In this document: piece after piece, positions 9,973-19,530 of the stretch
Layout: every line of letters begins with the position of its first letter
Numbering within the stretch: position 1 is the stretch's first letter
DNA from: Larix sibirica
Taxonomy: Eukaryota > Streptophyta > Pinopsida > Pinales > Pinaceae
Length of the DNA stretch: 23,321 nucleotides
Direction of reading: 5' to 3'
NCBI GenBank assembly: GCA_004151065.3
Contig: NWUY0300021887.1
Location: 1-23,321 of the forward strand
Notes under the pieces: model-generated
Seen by the model: the letters and a program-made list of their open reading frames with translations, nothing else
Databases searched by the model: none
Told to the model about the DNA's origin: nothing
Translations under genes and position numbers: made by a program

Positions 9973-10830
9973 CTAGTATTCTTGATTTTCCTTTAGCAAT
10001 TCTCCCAAAGGATATGTCATGTGAGAGTAATGTCGGATGAACTTCCTATAATATCCCGTATGGCACAGCAATATTCTCACTTGTTTAGAGTCCACTGGAG
10101 GTTTTAAGTTGAGAATTATCTTGATTTTTGCATAGTCAACTTGTATGCCTTCTTTGTATATGACATGTCCCAATAGTATTCTGATTGGAGTTGCAAATAT
10201 GAATTTTTTTATATTCAGCGATAGGTGTATTTGTTGACATCTTTCCAACATCAGTCTGAGCCATTTACAATGATCCCTCAGCATGGAATATATTGTCCAG
10301 TCATCGAAGTAGAAAGCCATAGTTTTATATATATACTCTTGGAATGATTTGACAACAATTATGGAAAATACGGTCGGTGTATTCTTTAGTCCAAATAGCA
10401 TTAGTTTGTATGAAAATGATCCTAATTCACAGATGAATGTAGTCTTCTTCTGATCTCTTCGGCGATGGGTACTTCATTATATAAGGAGAATCCATCCGTG
10501 AATGAGGAACATTCATGACCTGCAACTTCGTTAATAATTTCATCCGCAAAAGGAGTAGGAAAAGGGTTAGTAAGTGTTAATTTATTTAGTTCTCTGAAGT
10601 CGACACACATTCGAAGTCGAGTCAGATCATGCTTCTTTGGTTGGACAACCATCAGACTTTCCCATTCAGATTGATAGATAGGGTAAATGATACCAGCGAC
10701 AAGCATGCTATCGATCTCTTTCTTAACAATTTCCTTATATTTGTGCACTAGCTTTTACGACCTTTTGTTCACTAGCTTTCCATCTAGCTTGATATTGATT
10801 TTCATCTCTCCCATTTCCTGTACTAGGCCT
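9973..10830 (-). pseudogene. Inner element reverse transcriptase, copy B
   Basis: This is the Ty3/gypsy RT. The 10748-10422 frame gives HKYKEIVKKEIDSML, AGIIYPIYQSEW, VVQPKKHDLTRLRMCVDFRE, LTNPFPTPFADEII and HECSSFTDGFSLYNEVPIAEE (first catalytic Asp). A frameshift near 10430 leads into 10401-9973: LFGLKNTPTVFSIIVVKSFQEYIY, then AFYFDDWTIYS with the catalytic DD pair, CKWLRLMLERCQQ, ILLGHVIYKEGIQVD and HTGYYRKFIRHYS. The residue pattern around DD (YFDDW) differs from the usual YIDD/YVDD or FMDD of angiosperm lineages. Upstream coding continues to the N at 10831. The catalytic residues remain, but the frameshift makes it a pseudogene unless it is a sequencing error. Confidence 0.9.
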
Positions 10831-10831
10831 N
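10831..10831. other. Assembly join (single N)
   Basis: RT copy B stops here, while the same sequence continues past the equivalent point in copy C (about 11565). The next 236 bases are unrelated to either. Confidence 0.6.
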
Positions 10832-11067
10832 GATGCATAGTTGCAATTAAACCTCAAGTAATATCATATGTGGAAAAAGTTGACCATCAATGTTGCGCAC
10901 TTGTCAGAACATGCATATTTACAACAACGAAAATTTAACAGAGACCGCCAACACTCCTTCTTTGCATACAATATATCCTAACAAAGTGCGGCAAAGGGTA
11001 CATAAAATATGCACTTCTTTAAGTTTAAAGAAATATGGAGCTATCTACAATGATCAACATTAGTCAC
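10832..11067. other. Unassigned island between two N joins
   Basis: This 236-bp stretch has no ORF of interest and no visible similarity to the flanking RT copies. I see no LTR ends or repeats in it. It may be a small contig placed between two repeat fragments. Confidence 0.4.
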
Positions 11068-11069
11068 NN
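11068..11069. other. Assembly join (NN)
   Basis: RT copy C is cut at VVKAFKE, equivalent to about 10341 in copy B. The break coincides with the two Ns. Confidence 0.65.
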
Positions 11070-11765
11070 CTCTTTGAATGCTTTGACAACAATTCTGGAA
11101 AAGACGGTCGGTTCATTCTTTAGTCCAAATGGCATGACTTTGTATGCAAATGATCTAAATTCACAGATGAATGTAGTCTTCCTCTGATCTTCTTCGGCGA
11201 TGGGTACTTGATTGTATCTAGATAATCCGTCCGTGAATGAGTAACATTCATGACCTACAACTTCGTTAATAATATCATTAGCAAGAGTAGGAAAAGGATC
11301 AGTAAGTGTTACTTTAATGAGTTCTTTGAAGTCGACACATATTCGAAGTCGAGGTGGATCATGCTTCTTTGGTTGGATGACCATCATAATTTCCCATTAT
11401 GATTGATTGAGATCGATAGGGTAGATGATTCCAGCAGCAAGCATGTTGTCGATCTCTTTCTTAACAATTTCCTTATATTTGTGCGCTAGCTTGTACGGCC
11501 TTTTCTTCACTGGCTTTGCATCTGGTTTAGTATCGATTTTAATCTCTACCATTTCCTGTACTATGACTTTGAGATCTTTGTAATCCCGAGCAAATACTTC
11601 TTGAAATTCTTTGAGGAGACTTGTGATTTATGTTGTTTGTTCTTCATTCCAGTAGTCACCAAATTTTACCATTATTGATGTGTCATCATTTGATATTCCG
11701 ATCATGGAAGTAGTGATTAGATAAGAGAGGACTTTTCTCTTATGTACTTGTCTTCTGTCTTCATG
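11070..11765 (-). pseudogene. Inner-type RT N-terminal half and upstream linker, copy C
   Basis: This is a second copy of the RT fingers and palm of the inner family. Upstream (about 11700-11400) the frame reads ISNDDTSIMVKFGDYWNEEQ, LLKEFQEVFARDYKDL, KPVKKRPYKLAHKYKEIVKK and MLAAGIIYPID. A stop falls in the next codons, where copy B has QSEW. The frame 11387-11064 follows with VIQPKKHDPPRLRICVDFKE, HECYSFTDGLSRYNQVPIAEE (first catalytic Asp), TTFICEFRSFAYKVMPFGLK and VFSRIVVKAFKE. It stops at the NN before the DD motif. This copy is better kept than B across the frameshifted region. Above 11765 sequence of the outer element begins, with no LTR between. Confidence 0.85.
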
Positions 11766-11879
11766 TTGCGGGTGAATAGTAGAATGTGCTTCTACCTTTC
11801 ACTTTGTTAAGGGTGTTAATTTGATTGTTAACAATACAACCACTCAAAATATTACATGAAAGATAATTTCCCATCTACC

Positions 11880-12400
11880 CCTACTTCGAAAGTGTTTTTG
11901 TTGTAGCACTCAGGTTCTGAAATTGATTCTCTTCATCCCACAGTTGTACACGTTTTTGCTGCTCCACTCCTTTCACATATGCCAAGATTGTCCCCTTTCC
12001 AACCTTCGACACATCATCATTAAGAGGATGTAAATTGAAATTATTTTCATCTTTCTCAAGTTAATAGGTGTTCATATTCCCATCATGCATTACTTTTTTA
12101 TCGAATTTCAATGACCTCTCCCCCAAAAATGTGACTTGAATCCATGGGAAAAGCATAAAATAAAATGCTATCACTATGACCCCCAATATTAAAACTAGCC
12201 AAGAACTAATTGTTCACAGTGACCCTATGCCCATTTTGTAGCCAAGACACCCTATATGCCTTTAGATGAGGTGTAAACTTCAATTTTAATTTGTGAACAA
12301 CTTTAGTAGACACTAAATTTTGAAATTACCACCATCAATAACCAAATCACAACACTTACCTTCTATTTTACATTTTATTCTAAAGAATGTCTTTCTCTAT
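11880..12400 (-). pseudogene. Outer Ty3/gypsy element: aspartic protease and linker
   Basis: This is a retropepsin remnant. On the minus strand one frame reads DLVIDGGNFQNLVSTKVVHK, with the D-G-G active site (12339-12328) in place of D-S/T-G. This variant is known in many plant Ty3/gypsy proteases. Next are SWLQNGHRVTV, LASFNIGGH and, after a frame change, FLGERSLKFDKKVMHDGN (about 12130-12075). A linker follows with DDVSKVGKGTILAYVKGVEQQ (about 12030-11950). Such PR-to-RT linkers are typical, but the RT does not follow: coding signal of this element fades by about 11800, and an RT fragment of another family begins at 11765. Stops and frame changes mean it is not functional. Confidence 0.75.
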
Positions 12401-13700
12401 TTTATTTCTCTCTCAACCCATTTATCGGACTACAATACCATCTTCCTCATAATTATATTTTCCCCTTGCTCTAGATGTAATTCAATCACCTCACTTGTTG
12501 CTACTATTGGTTCTATTTTAACATGATGTATTCTCCCTTCTTGCCTTCTTTTGCCCTTCACAATTTCTAGGCATTCAAATTCCATATGGACTTGCATTCC
12601 ACATTTGAACCAATTACATCAAATTTTCCTCCTCTACCTATGCCTCATGTTGATCAGCCTCGTCCTCTTCCAGTATCAAATCTTCTTCCAACAATCTCAT
12701 TCACAGTACTAGGACTTCTTTCACCTTTTTAGACTTTCTTTTTTTTATGATGCCTTCTTCCACATCATGGAGACTTCTTCACATTTTGTTGTTTTCTCAA
12801 CAAGTTAACCTCAATCCTAAAGGATGCTTGATAAGCCTTTGCCCCTAAATGAAAATTAAAAAAATTAAAATAATCTTGAATGACATACCTTAAACCATTC
12901 ACATCCATGCCAATGGATTTTAGACTCTCTTCATTCTATTCGAACCTTATTGAAAGCCTATAAAATTCCTTCGTGTACTCCGTTACTGACATCTTCAACT
13001 ACTTCAAATTTGCAACCTCCTCAACAAATTAAAAACTTAATCCACAAAAAAAAAATTACATTTCAATTCCGACACCATCTTATCCTAGGTTTTGGTTTTC
13101 CCTCTACCACTACATTCTCTATTCAGCTTCAACTTATCCCACCACAAAGAAGCATGACTTTTTGATTTTGTACTAGAAAAACTAACCCTCGTAAGATCTC
13201 TAATGTGCTCAAACTCAAAGATTTTTTCCATTTCTCTTATCCAATCTATCAATTCCTTGGGATTTAAACTTCTAGAATAAACATGAGTATCAAGTTTAGA
13301 TTTACCTCCAATACCGTTGATGGCTATGATCTTTCTATCTTCCACTATCATGTTCTCTTCTATTTATTATCTTGTAGTCTCTGATTCTTCTTCATTGTCA
13401 ATTTTGTCTTGCACCACATGTGTAATACCTCTCTTTTTTCCTCCCTCCATAGCATCCTAGCTATCATTGTCCTCACCATTGTTGCAAGATCATTCATATC
13501 TTTTATAGCCTCTAGTATTCTAGGTCTGATTCTTCTATGGGATCTCCTTTATTTTCATATATTCCTCTATTTTCCTATCTTACTGCAAGATCATTCATAT
13601 ATTTCTCTATTTTCCATCACTCTAATTCTTATATAGGATCTCCTTTTACGTGCTCCCTAGTTCAATACCATCCACATATTACTCAATCTGTAACCATGAT
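12401..13700 (-). pseudogene. Outer Ty3/gypsy element: gag, decayed
   Basis: This is a capsid (gag) remnant. The clear part is 13351-13085: LNPKELIDWIREMEKIFEFE, then SHASLWWDKLKLNRE, the retrotransposon gag core with its conserved WW. Coding-like sequence continues past a stop at 13085 (DKMVSELK) and ends in a damaged zinc knuckle near 12615-12565, read as KCGMQVHMEFEC (C-x4-H-x4-C, first Cys displaced). Upstream to about 13700 the minus strand is rich in E/K/R/N and M codons (REIYE and MNDLAT repeats), as in the N-terminal helical part of such gags. The start codon is uncertain, and many stops are present. It fits the RNase H and integrase at 1310-1 in strand and type, so both probably belong to one element. 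Confidence 0.75.
13484..13646. repeat. Imperfect tandem duplication (about 98 bp period) in gag N-terminus
   Basis: GCAAGATCATTCATAT occurs at 13484 and 13585. CTGATTCTTCTATGGGATCT at 13526 recurs as CTAATTCTTATATAGGATCT at 13622. The spacing of 96-101 bp shows a duplicated segment of the helical gag region. Confidence 0.6.
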
Positions 13701-13754
13701 TTATCTGGTCCTCCCCACCACAGGTTCAACCTATTGTAATAGCACTTGAGAACC

Positions 13755-13767
13755 CACTCTAATCATG
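13755..13767 (-). other. Candidate primer-binding site of outer element
   Basis: The minus strand reads CATGATTAGAGTGGGTTCTC just upstream of gag. This matches the plant initiator-Met PBS pattern (TATCAGAGC followed by GGGTT) apart from a few changes, two of them C-to-T. The bases before it end in TTTACA, a possible LTR end at 13768. Confidence 0.35.
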
Positions 13768-14118
13768 TGTAAAGAGAGATACAATCCATCAATATGAAAA
13801 CCTTCCCTTAAAATTTTCAATTAAAAAATTACACCTTAAAAAATTTGATATCCGATTGAGATAATATATTCAAAGTAAAAACAAATCTATACTAATAGTT
13901 AAATCATAAAAATATTCGAAAATCAAATAAAACACAACATTATTATACTCCAACTTTCGTGCAAAACATAACATATAACATAATATACTTAACCTTTATC
14001 CAATTTAACTCAAAATGGTATGTACCACATGCCACCTCCTCATAGTATCTAACTAAAGAGTTCAATTTTATAACCACATGACATACTAAGCATTGTCATT
14101 CCTTATAACATAATTATA
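13768..14118 (-). other. Possible outer 5' LTR, far end not found
   Basis: If 13755-13767 is a PBS, a 5' LTR should start at 13768 (plus strand TGTAAAGAGAG, so minus strand ...CTCTTTACA). The sequence is very AT-rich. GAGGAGGTGGCATGTGG on the minus strand near 14025-14041 resembles LTR U3 text that I associate with plant elements. No matching 3' LTR lies in the window, so the outer boundary cannot be set. Confidence 0.25.
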
Positions 14119-14259
14119 ATTACGGAAAAATAACTAGGTAAGGTATGTATTTATTGGTTTCTTGAATACAAGCAAGATGATTTACTTGTTTCTTGGTACA
14201 ATTACGGAAAAATAACCAAGTATGATATGTATTTCTTGGTTGCTTGAATACAAGCAATA
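14119..14259. repeat. Direct repeat, two copies, 82-bp period
   Basis: ATTACGGAAAAATAAC followed by a variable base run, GGTATGTATTT or GATATGTATTT, and CTTGAATACAAGCAA occurs at 14119 and again at 14201. About 59 bp are shared with few changes. Confidence 0.75.
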
Positions 14260-14715
14260 CGATGATGCGTAGTCTAAAAGTTCTACAATTTCAAATGAAA
14301 AAATTTGATTTTTCCAGTATAATTTTGAAAAAACATGACTGAAATTTTTTAAAATGTTGGTTACAACTCTAAAAAAATTTGGTGTCCCAAGAGTTTTTGA
14401 TGGTGTTGAATCTATTTCTACCATCAAAATCACCATTAAATCATAGTTAAATTTAGATCTTGCAAAATAAAAAACACCAGATTTTGGTGAAAAACCCCAT
14501 CCAAACGAAATCATCAAATTTTTAAACAACTCCATATGATGATACTTGTTTATTAAATACAATATATGATAAGTGTTTTTTTCCTTCAATATAAACAATG
14601 CGACACCAAGCAATATAACAATAAATATAAATCTTTTCACATATATTTCAAATTTTGAAAAGATATGTCGTAAGGAGTACATACAATTCATAATTGAAAA
14701 TAGTGTAAAAATCAT
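14182..14715 (-). CDS. Unassigned AT-rich ORF of 177 codons
   Basis: This is the longest uninterrupted frame outside the decayed elements, but I recognise no domain. The N-terminal part is hydrophobic (FIFIVILLGVALFIL, about residues 29-43), consistent with a membrane segment. The middle reads FYFARSKFNYDLMVILMVEID. Codon content is dominated by Phe, Ile, Leu, Lys and Asn, as expected from T-rich DNA read by chance. The C-terminal end overlaps the 82-bp direct repeat. No TATA box, partner gene or homologous fragment in the window supports it. Most likely it is a chance ORF or part of a transposable element. Confidence 0.15.
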   Translation of the reverse strand: MIFTLFSIMNCMYSLRHIFSKFEIYVKRFIFIVILLGVALFILKEKNTYHILYLINKYHHMELFKNLMISFGWGFSPKSGVFYFARSKFNYDLMVILMVEIDSTPSKTLGTPNFFRVVTNILKNFSHVFSKLYWKNQIFSFEIVELLDYASSYCLYSSNQEIHIILGYFSVIVPRNK

Positions 14716-14962
14716 ACGTTATTAAAAATAATAATAATTAAGTTCATGGAAATAATTCAACTTCAAGATATTGAAATAAAGGTCTTTCATGGTACTAGAA
14801 CGTGATGCAATAAAGTACTAACTTCACATCATATTTTCCTCATAAAACAATACCATAATTTAAAATTTGTAACATGAGGTATCTTTATATGATATCATAT
14901 CTAAAGCAAAAGCAATACGTAAAATTTGTGTACGTAAAGTAGTACTTAAAAGTCCACATGAA
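14716..14962. other. AT-rich intergenic sequence
   Basis: No gene, LTR end or strong repeat is visible. A fragment of the downstream minisatellite unit (AGTAGTACTTAAAAG) appears at about 14938-14952. Confidence 0.4.
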
Positions 14963-15145
14963 TTTGGATACCATGTACTTAAACTTAAATATATATCCCT
15001 TTAGATGCCATAGTACTTAAAGTATATATGGCTTTGGATACCATAGTACTTAAAGTGTATATACCTTGAAGTACCACGCACTTAAAGTATATATGGCTTT
15101 GGATACCATAGTACTAGTGTATATCCTTTGGAAGTTTGGAACCAT
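14963..15145. repeat. Minisatellite, about 32-33 bp unit, five to six copies
   Basis: Units begin at about 14963, 15000, 15033, 15066, 15098 and a partial one at 15127. The consensus is TTTGGATACCATAGTACTT followed by AAAGTATATATGGC, with changes in each copy. The core AGTACTTAAAGTATAT is close to self-complementary. Confidence 0.8.
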
Positions 15146-15362
15146 GCAACTTGCAAGGATCAAATGTGAAGGGTAGGGTCTTATTTCACTTTGAAGGGTT
15201 ATAATTTATTGAACCTTTTAAAGATGACATGTTTTTCTTGTAAAATAGTATTTACGAGGATTTGAACTTGTGATCTTCCATTTATAACTTCTTATCTCAT
15301 TTACTCATTACAATTTTCTCTACCCCCCATGGGATAGATATGCTATGCTTTGTTGTTCGGAC
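15146..15362. other. Intergenic sequence
   Basis: AT-rich sequence with no coding signal seen. ACGAGGATTTGAACTTGTGATC at about 15254 resembles an antisense tRNA T-loop or promoter box B, but no tRNA arms surround it. Confidence 0.35.
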
Positions 15363-16654
15363 TTAGGAAATTGAAATTCCATAATAAATTATTGTTGTAC
15401 TCACAGTAAGGTCAGAGCGACACCCCCAAGTGGGAAACACACAAAATTTATATACCACCATCAGGATCTCCATTGTATTTGCTAATTTAGGATTTTCCAC
15501 AACTTCTTTTGAATTCAACTCTGCTTCATCAATCTAGATGGATACATTTATCTTTAAAATTTCTCTACCTCCTTCTTTTAACTTATCCAAAGCTACTTAC
15601 CCCAATTTCCTCTTACGGGGTTTCCTTCTATAAATCCCTCTCTACTTTAACCATGAGCTAGCCATCTCACCTTGTCTCTTCAACTTCTATAACTCTCTTA
15701 GTCTTCATTTGTCACTAAATTCATCACCATCTCTCTTTGTAATTGCTCACTTCTCTTCCTTATTGCTTGCATATGATTAATCCATCGTTAATATTGAATA
15801 GATGACCTCATCATAACCCTTCCATACATAGAATTATTCTCATATTCCACCCCATTATTCAACCTTTCTACACTTAACAAATTACTATCCCCATTCCAAC
15901 CACTCCCTTGGCACAAGCGAATTACTCAACATTTCTACATGGGTAAATGGTAATAACTCCTATTCTACAAAAAATACTTTCATCCAAAGAGGAATCTCCC
16001 TACCAATTTAACCTGGTATCCTTTTGATAAAGATTACTTTTGTTTTAGAAAGGAACTAATAATTTTCTACAACAAATTATGTGATGTATATATCCACAAC
16101 AATCTCTACTTGAAAATCCATAGCTCGGGTGATCTAATGATCTACTCGGTGTAATGCAACAAAGTTGGCATACATCTACTTAACAATTTACTTCCATTGA
16201 TCTTGGTATGCTAAGGATTTCATAAGTTTTTTCAACCATGTATATAAACCTACAGGAAATTCACACCAAAATACCTCTTACTAATCGTTCAAGGGCTTCT
16301 CATATAGTACAAATTCCCAATACATCCCAAGATTCCATTCCTGCAACTCAAATTATTGCAATATAATGTTTTCAAATCTCTTCTCCCACCAATATTGGAC
16401 CTTGTACTTATAGTTTCTCTTACTCATCCTATATGTATCTCCCTCTAAAGAATGGTGCCAACTACATAACCATTTGATGGAATTTACTTGAGATGAAGGT
16501 TCTCATAAGGGACCAACAAATTTCCCCTACTGGCATTTTCAATCCTCTCAAAAAGGGAAGAAGGTGTTACATGAGGCACAACTAAGACTTTAGAAGAATA
16601 GGGAAATACATTAGGATGTCCACAACCTTGTATCCATTTTTTTCTAATATTCAT
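15363..16654 (-). pseudogene. Hidden pseudogene, about 430 codons, densely stopped, unknown family
   Basis: No long ORF exists here, yet the minus strand reads as protein in one frame over about 1.1 kb if stops are passed over. From 16654 it reads MNIRKKWIQGCGHPNVFPYS, SSLFERIENASRGN and LLVPYENLHLK. A shift of frame near 16470 is followed by LEGDTYRMSKRNYKYKVQYW, WEKRFE, LQEWNLGMYWEFVLYEKPLN, FPVGLYTWLKKLMKSLAYQD, MYANFVALHRVDH, ITRAMDFQVEIVVDIY, FLSKTKVIFIKRIPG, LVPREWLEWG, YDEVIYSIL and a charged C-terminus. About 22 in-frame stops occur, some 19 of them TAA or TAG. The composition (many Trp, Tyr and amphipathic stretches) is not that of noncoding AT-rich DNA. The family is not identified; a retroelement accessory or gag-like protein is possible. 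Confidence 0.55.
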
Positions 16655-17895
16655 CTATCTCATATATACATAATGGAATTTTAAGCGTTAGAACTAAACT
16701 AGAAACCCATTATAATAGATTCAATGTATAATTCTCAAGATTCATAGGAAGATAACCACACAATATAACTCTATTTAGAATTCATAAGCAATATACATAC
16801 AAAAAATTTAAAAATTATCCTAAACATTCTTAATTAATTCATGCTCCAAAACTACAATATAAGTCTACAACAACATAACAAGCGAAATCAACAACATATA
16901 ACTATCAATAGGGATCAATAACACAAGAACTAGTTAAATAATTAACCTCTTTACCCTAGCCTCAAGGGCATTTTATACAAAATTGCTTCCTAATATTGAC
17001 CATGCCAAGATAGTTACAAAAGGGATAGGGGTGATTATGTCAATCCACTACCCTGACCGACTCATTAATTACATTCAACAACTAATAATTGTTGGTAGTC
17101 GACTTGCATTGCATTCATGTATGCCTTTGACACATCTCTTTCACTGATCCCTATGCTTTGTTGTTGTGTATTTTAATCCATCCATTTTTACATAGTTTTA
17201 TCCAAAAATGAAAGAGCCAACATCAAACTTTATTTATACTTTAACTTGAACTCAATAATGACAATACAAACAACATCACTTGTAAAATATCAGTACTCAA
17301 TCAAGGTCAAAGAGTACTTTATACTCTAGTTATTAAACTTAACAATACCAATACAAATGCCATAGTATTTATATAAACATAGTTGTCAACTTAACAAGAA
17401 TTGTGACCTCAAAACGATAACTCTAGCCCTTAAAAAACATATTTTTGCATCAAAAGCACCAAAATCAACCCCTAATTAAAAATGTGATGCTACTTGTAGC
17501 ACTCTTTTTTTGTTGGGATTAAAGTTAAACATATTTTTCAACCATGGCATTAAAAACTCATATTGTTGTTAACAAAAANCTTATAAAATAACACAACAAA
17601 AAAACTATTCTCGTTAGGAACAACCCAACCAGTATTGAGGTCCACTAGGGGAAGGAGTCCTTTTTATATATGTTTCTATCTGCTCAACTTTGCAAATCAA
17701 AGGAGAGACTTACTCCCCTAGAGGAAATAATTAGTAGCAGAGGTGTCTTTTCTCACTCTAGTGGAGATGTGCACTTATGCAAGTTGGTAGTGGACTAGTG
17801 GTGGTGGGGCAGATGTGTCCTTCCTTTGCTCAGAAAAATCCCCTGGAGTCTAAAGAGGATATGATATATCATATGAATGAATAGGGAAAGAAAGG
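16655..17895. other. AT-rich intergenic sequence with one N at 17579
   Basis: No supported gene is present. A short mirror-like pair of CTAGGGGAAGGAGTC (about 17646) and TACTCCCCTAGAGG (about 17710) lies downstream of the N. Their complementary cores (CTAGGGG and CCCCTAG) could form a hairpin, but I see no element ends around them. Confidence 0.35.
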
Positions 17896-17992
17896 GTGGA
17901 AGTAGCCTAAGCAAGGGTCGATGATGATGGTGGAAACAACCTAAATAAGGGTTGAACTCGATAGTGGAAGCAACATGAGCAAGGGTGAAGAG
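17896..17992. repeat. Three-copy tandem repeat, 34-bp period
   Basis: GTGGAAGTAGCCTAAGCAAGGGT starts at 17896, GTGGAAACAACCTAAATAAGGGT at 17930 and GTGGAAGCAACATGAGCAAGGGT at 17964. Confidence 0.75.
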
Positions 17993-19193
17993 TTTCTCCA
18001 ATTCGAACTTGTGATTTTGATAGGAACGGTTTAAGGTAACTCTTCCCCTTGAATCCTAATTCACAGACCAAATGAAAAGCTTACTCGATCATGATTCTTG
18101 CAAACATTGATAGTGATATTCAATCATAAAAAAAGTTATCCTCGTATGATTTTCGGGGCCTTTGGGTAGTACATTCATCTTTATGTAAATACCAATGGAG
18201 CCATTGAGACAAATAGATGAACTCTTTTGTTCAAGTCTCGATATCAACCATTCACAAACCCAAAGAAAGAGGAAGTGACCCACCATCTCGCTTACTAGCA
18301 TGAATCTCCATGTCTCACTTCTCAATGAAAAAGTAAATATTGATCGAAACGTGATCAAGGAATTTGCTCCAACATGAGCCTTAATAATTATGTCCATTCA
18401 CCTACTTAACCAGCTAACTCTGTCTAGTCTTGATTGAATCCTGAATCTACATGCACCCTGGCATGAACTCCCTCCCCGTATCCAGCTACCATAACTCTAG
18501 CATGTACTAAAACATGAAACAAGGTAGAAATATGAAATTGAATATGCTCAATAATCAATAGTGAGGCTGGAAGTAGGAACAGCCTAAGATTATCATGGAA
18601 GATGAACCCTATTTTCTTTAGCTTGCAAATCACCTTATTTTGCAACCTCAACGTGCTTTGTTCTCCTAGAAACCTGCGTTGAAACCCTCTAGACGCAGTG
18701 TATCTCATTGCAGCATGCATCGCTGATGCGCCTTTCATTTACAACAAACCACGTCGAACATGATAGGTGCATGTTGCTCCACTGCAAATCATGTCGACCT
18801 CTGTATGGGTAGAAAATTAGGTTTTCGAGAGGTTTCTAGAGAGGAATCTTGTTGGATTAGTTTCCCCTCCTATTTAGTTGGATCTTGCTCGAGTTCCACA
18901 ACTGTGGGGATCCTCTCTCATCCTTTTTCCATAATCTTCTCAACTCCCCCTTATCCTCATTGTCCTATAAATTAATGTCTTGGCCATGGGTGAGGGGGAG
19001 GAGGAATTGATAGTAAGTAGATGCTAGAGGAATAGTACTAGAGTGTTAGATTCTTGAGATCTATTCTTCTAAGAAAAGGGTGACAAGTTGGAGCAAGATG
19101 AATCCATTGGAAGGGATATACGACACCAAGGCTATGGTTGTAATTATTTCAACTTTGATCATACAATGATGCATTTCCTTTCCCATATATGAT
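17993..19193. other. Intergenic sequence, no supported gene
   Basis: Frames at 18397-18089 and 18738-18424 on the minus strand are short and show no family features. A CpG- and GATGCG-rich patch lies at about 18650-18735. A TATAAAT sequence at about 18965 could be a promoter, but nothing downstream supports it. Confidence 0.35.
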
Positions 19194-19507
19194 TGTTAGT
19201 ATCATTAATATTGAATTTCCTTGGCCATTTACTTAGATTAGTCAAGTTGTTTCTATTACATTCCACCTGGTCTTTGTTTGTGGCGAATCCCTTATAGGTT
19301 CTTCATTCAAGGAGTTGGATTGTGGCAGTTCAAGGACAATGAGGAAAAACTTCGTTCAAGAGGTAAGTATTCCCTTCTTTGTTTCTCATCAAAACTTGGT
19401 TAATTTAGGAGAAGGTATGCATTCGTTGTCTTGTTTTGTTCTATATACGAACCATTCGGACTAGGGAGGTCCACTTGTGTCTGCACTCGTAGACTTCTCT
19501 ACTAACA
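19194..19507 (+). repeat. Candidate LTR (314 bp)
   Basis: The block starts TGTTAGTA and ends TACTAACA, a perfect 8-bp inverted terminus with TG...CA ends. A PBS-like sequence follows four bases later. The flanking bases ATGAT and AAATT do not form a target duplication, so it is not a simple solo LTR. No second copy is seen. A GAGGTAAGTATT sequence near 19360 resembles a splice donor. It could also be the 3' end of a longer LTR. Confidence 0.35.
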
Positions 19508-19511
19508 AAAT

Positions 19512-19530
19512 TGGGGACTCCGTTGGGGAC
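19512..19530 (+). other. Candidate primer-binding site
   Basis: TGGGGACTCCGTTGGGGAC differs at two bases from TGGCGACTCCGCTGGGGAC, a sequence I recall at the PBS of several plant Ty3/gypsy elements (Ogre/Tat type, tRNA-Arg). It lies just after the CA end of the candidate LTR. Confidence 0.4.

Noticed and set aside
15254-15279. tRNA T-loop/box B-like GGATTTGAAC
   Set aside because: No acceptor, D or anticodon arms can be found around it; at best it is a SINE or repeat fragment.
18089-18738. Two minus-strand ORFs of about 100 codons
   Set aside because: No family motifs, no homologous fragment nearby, and lengths expected by chance.
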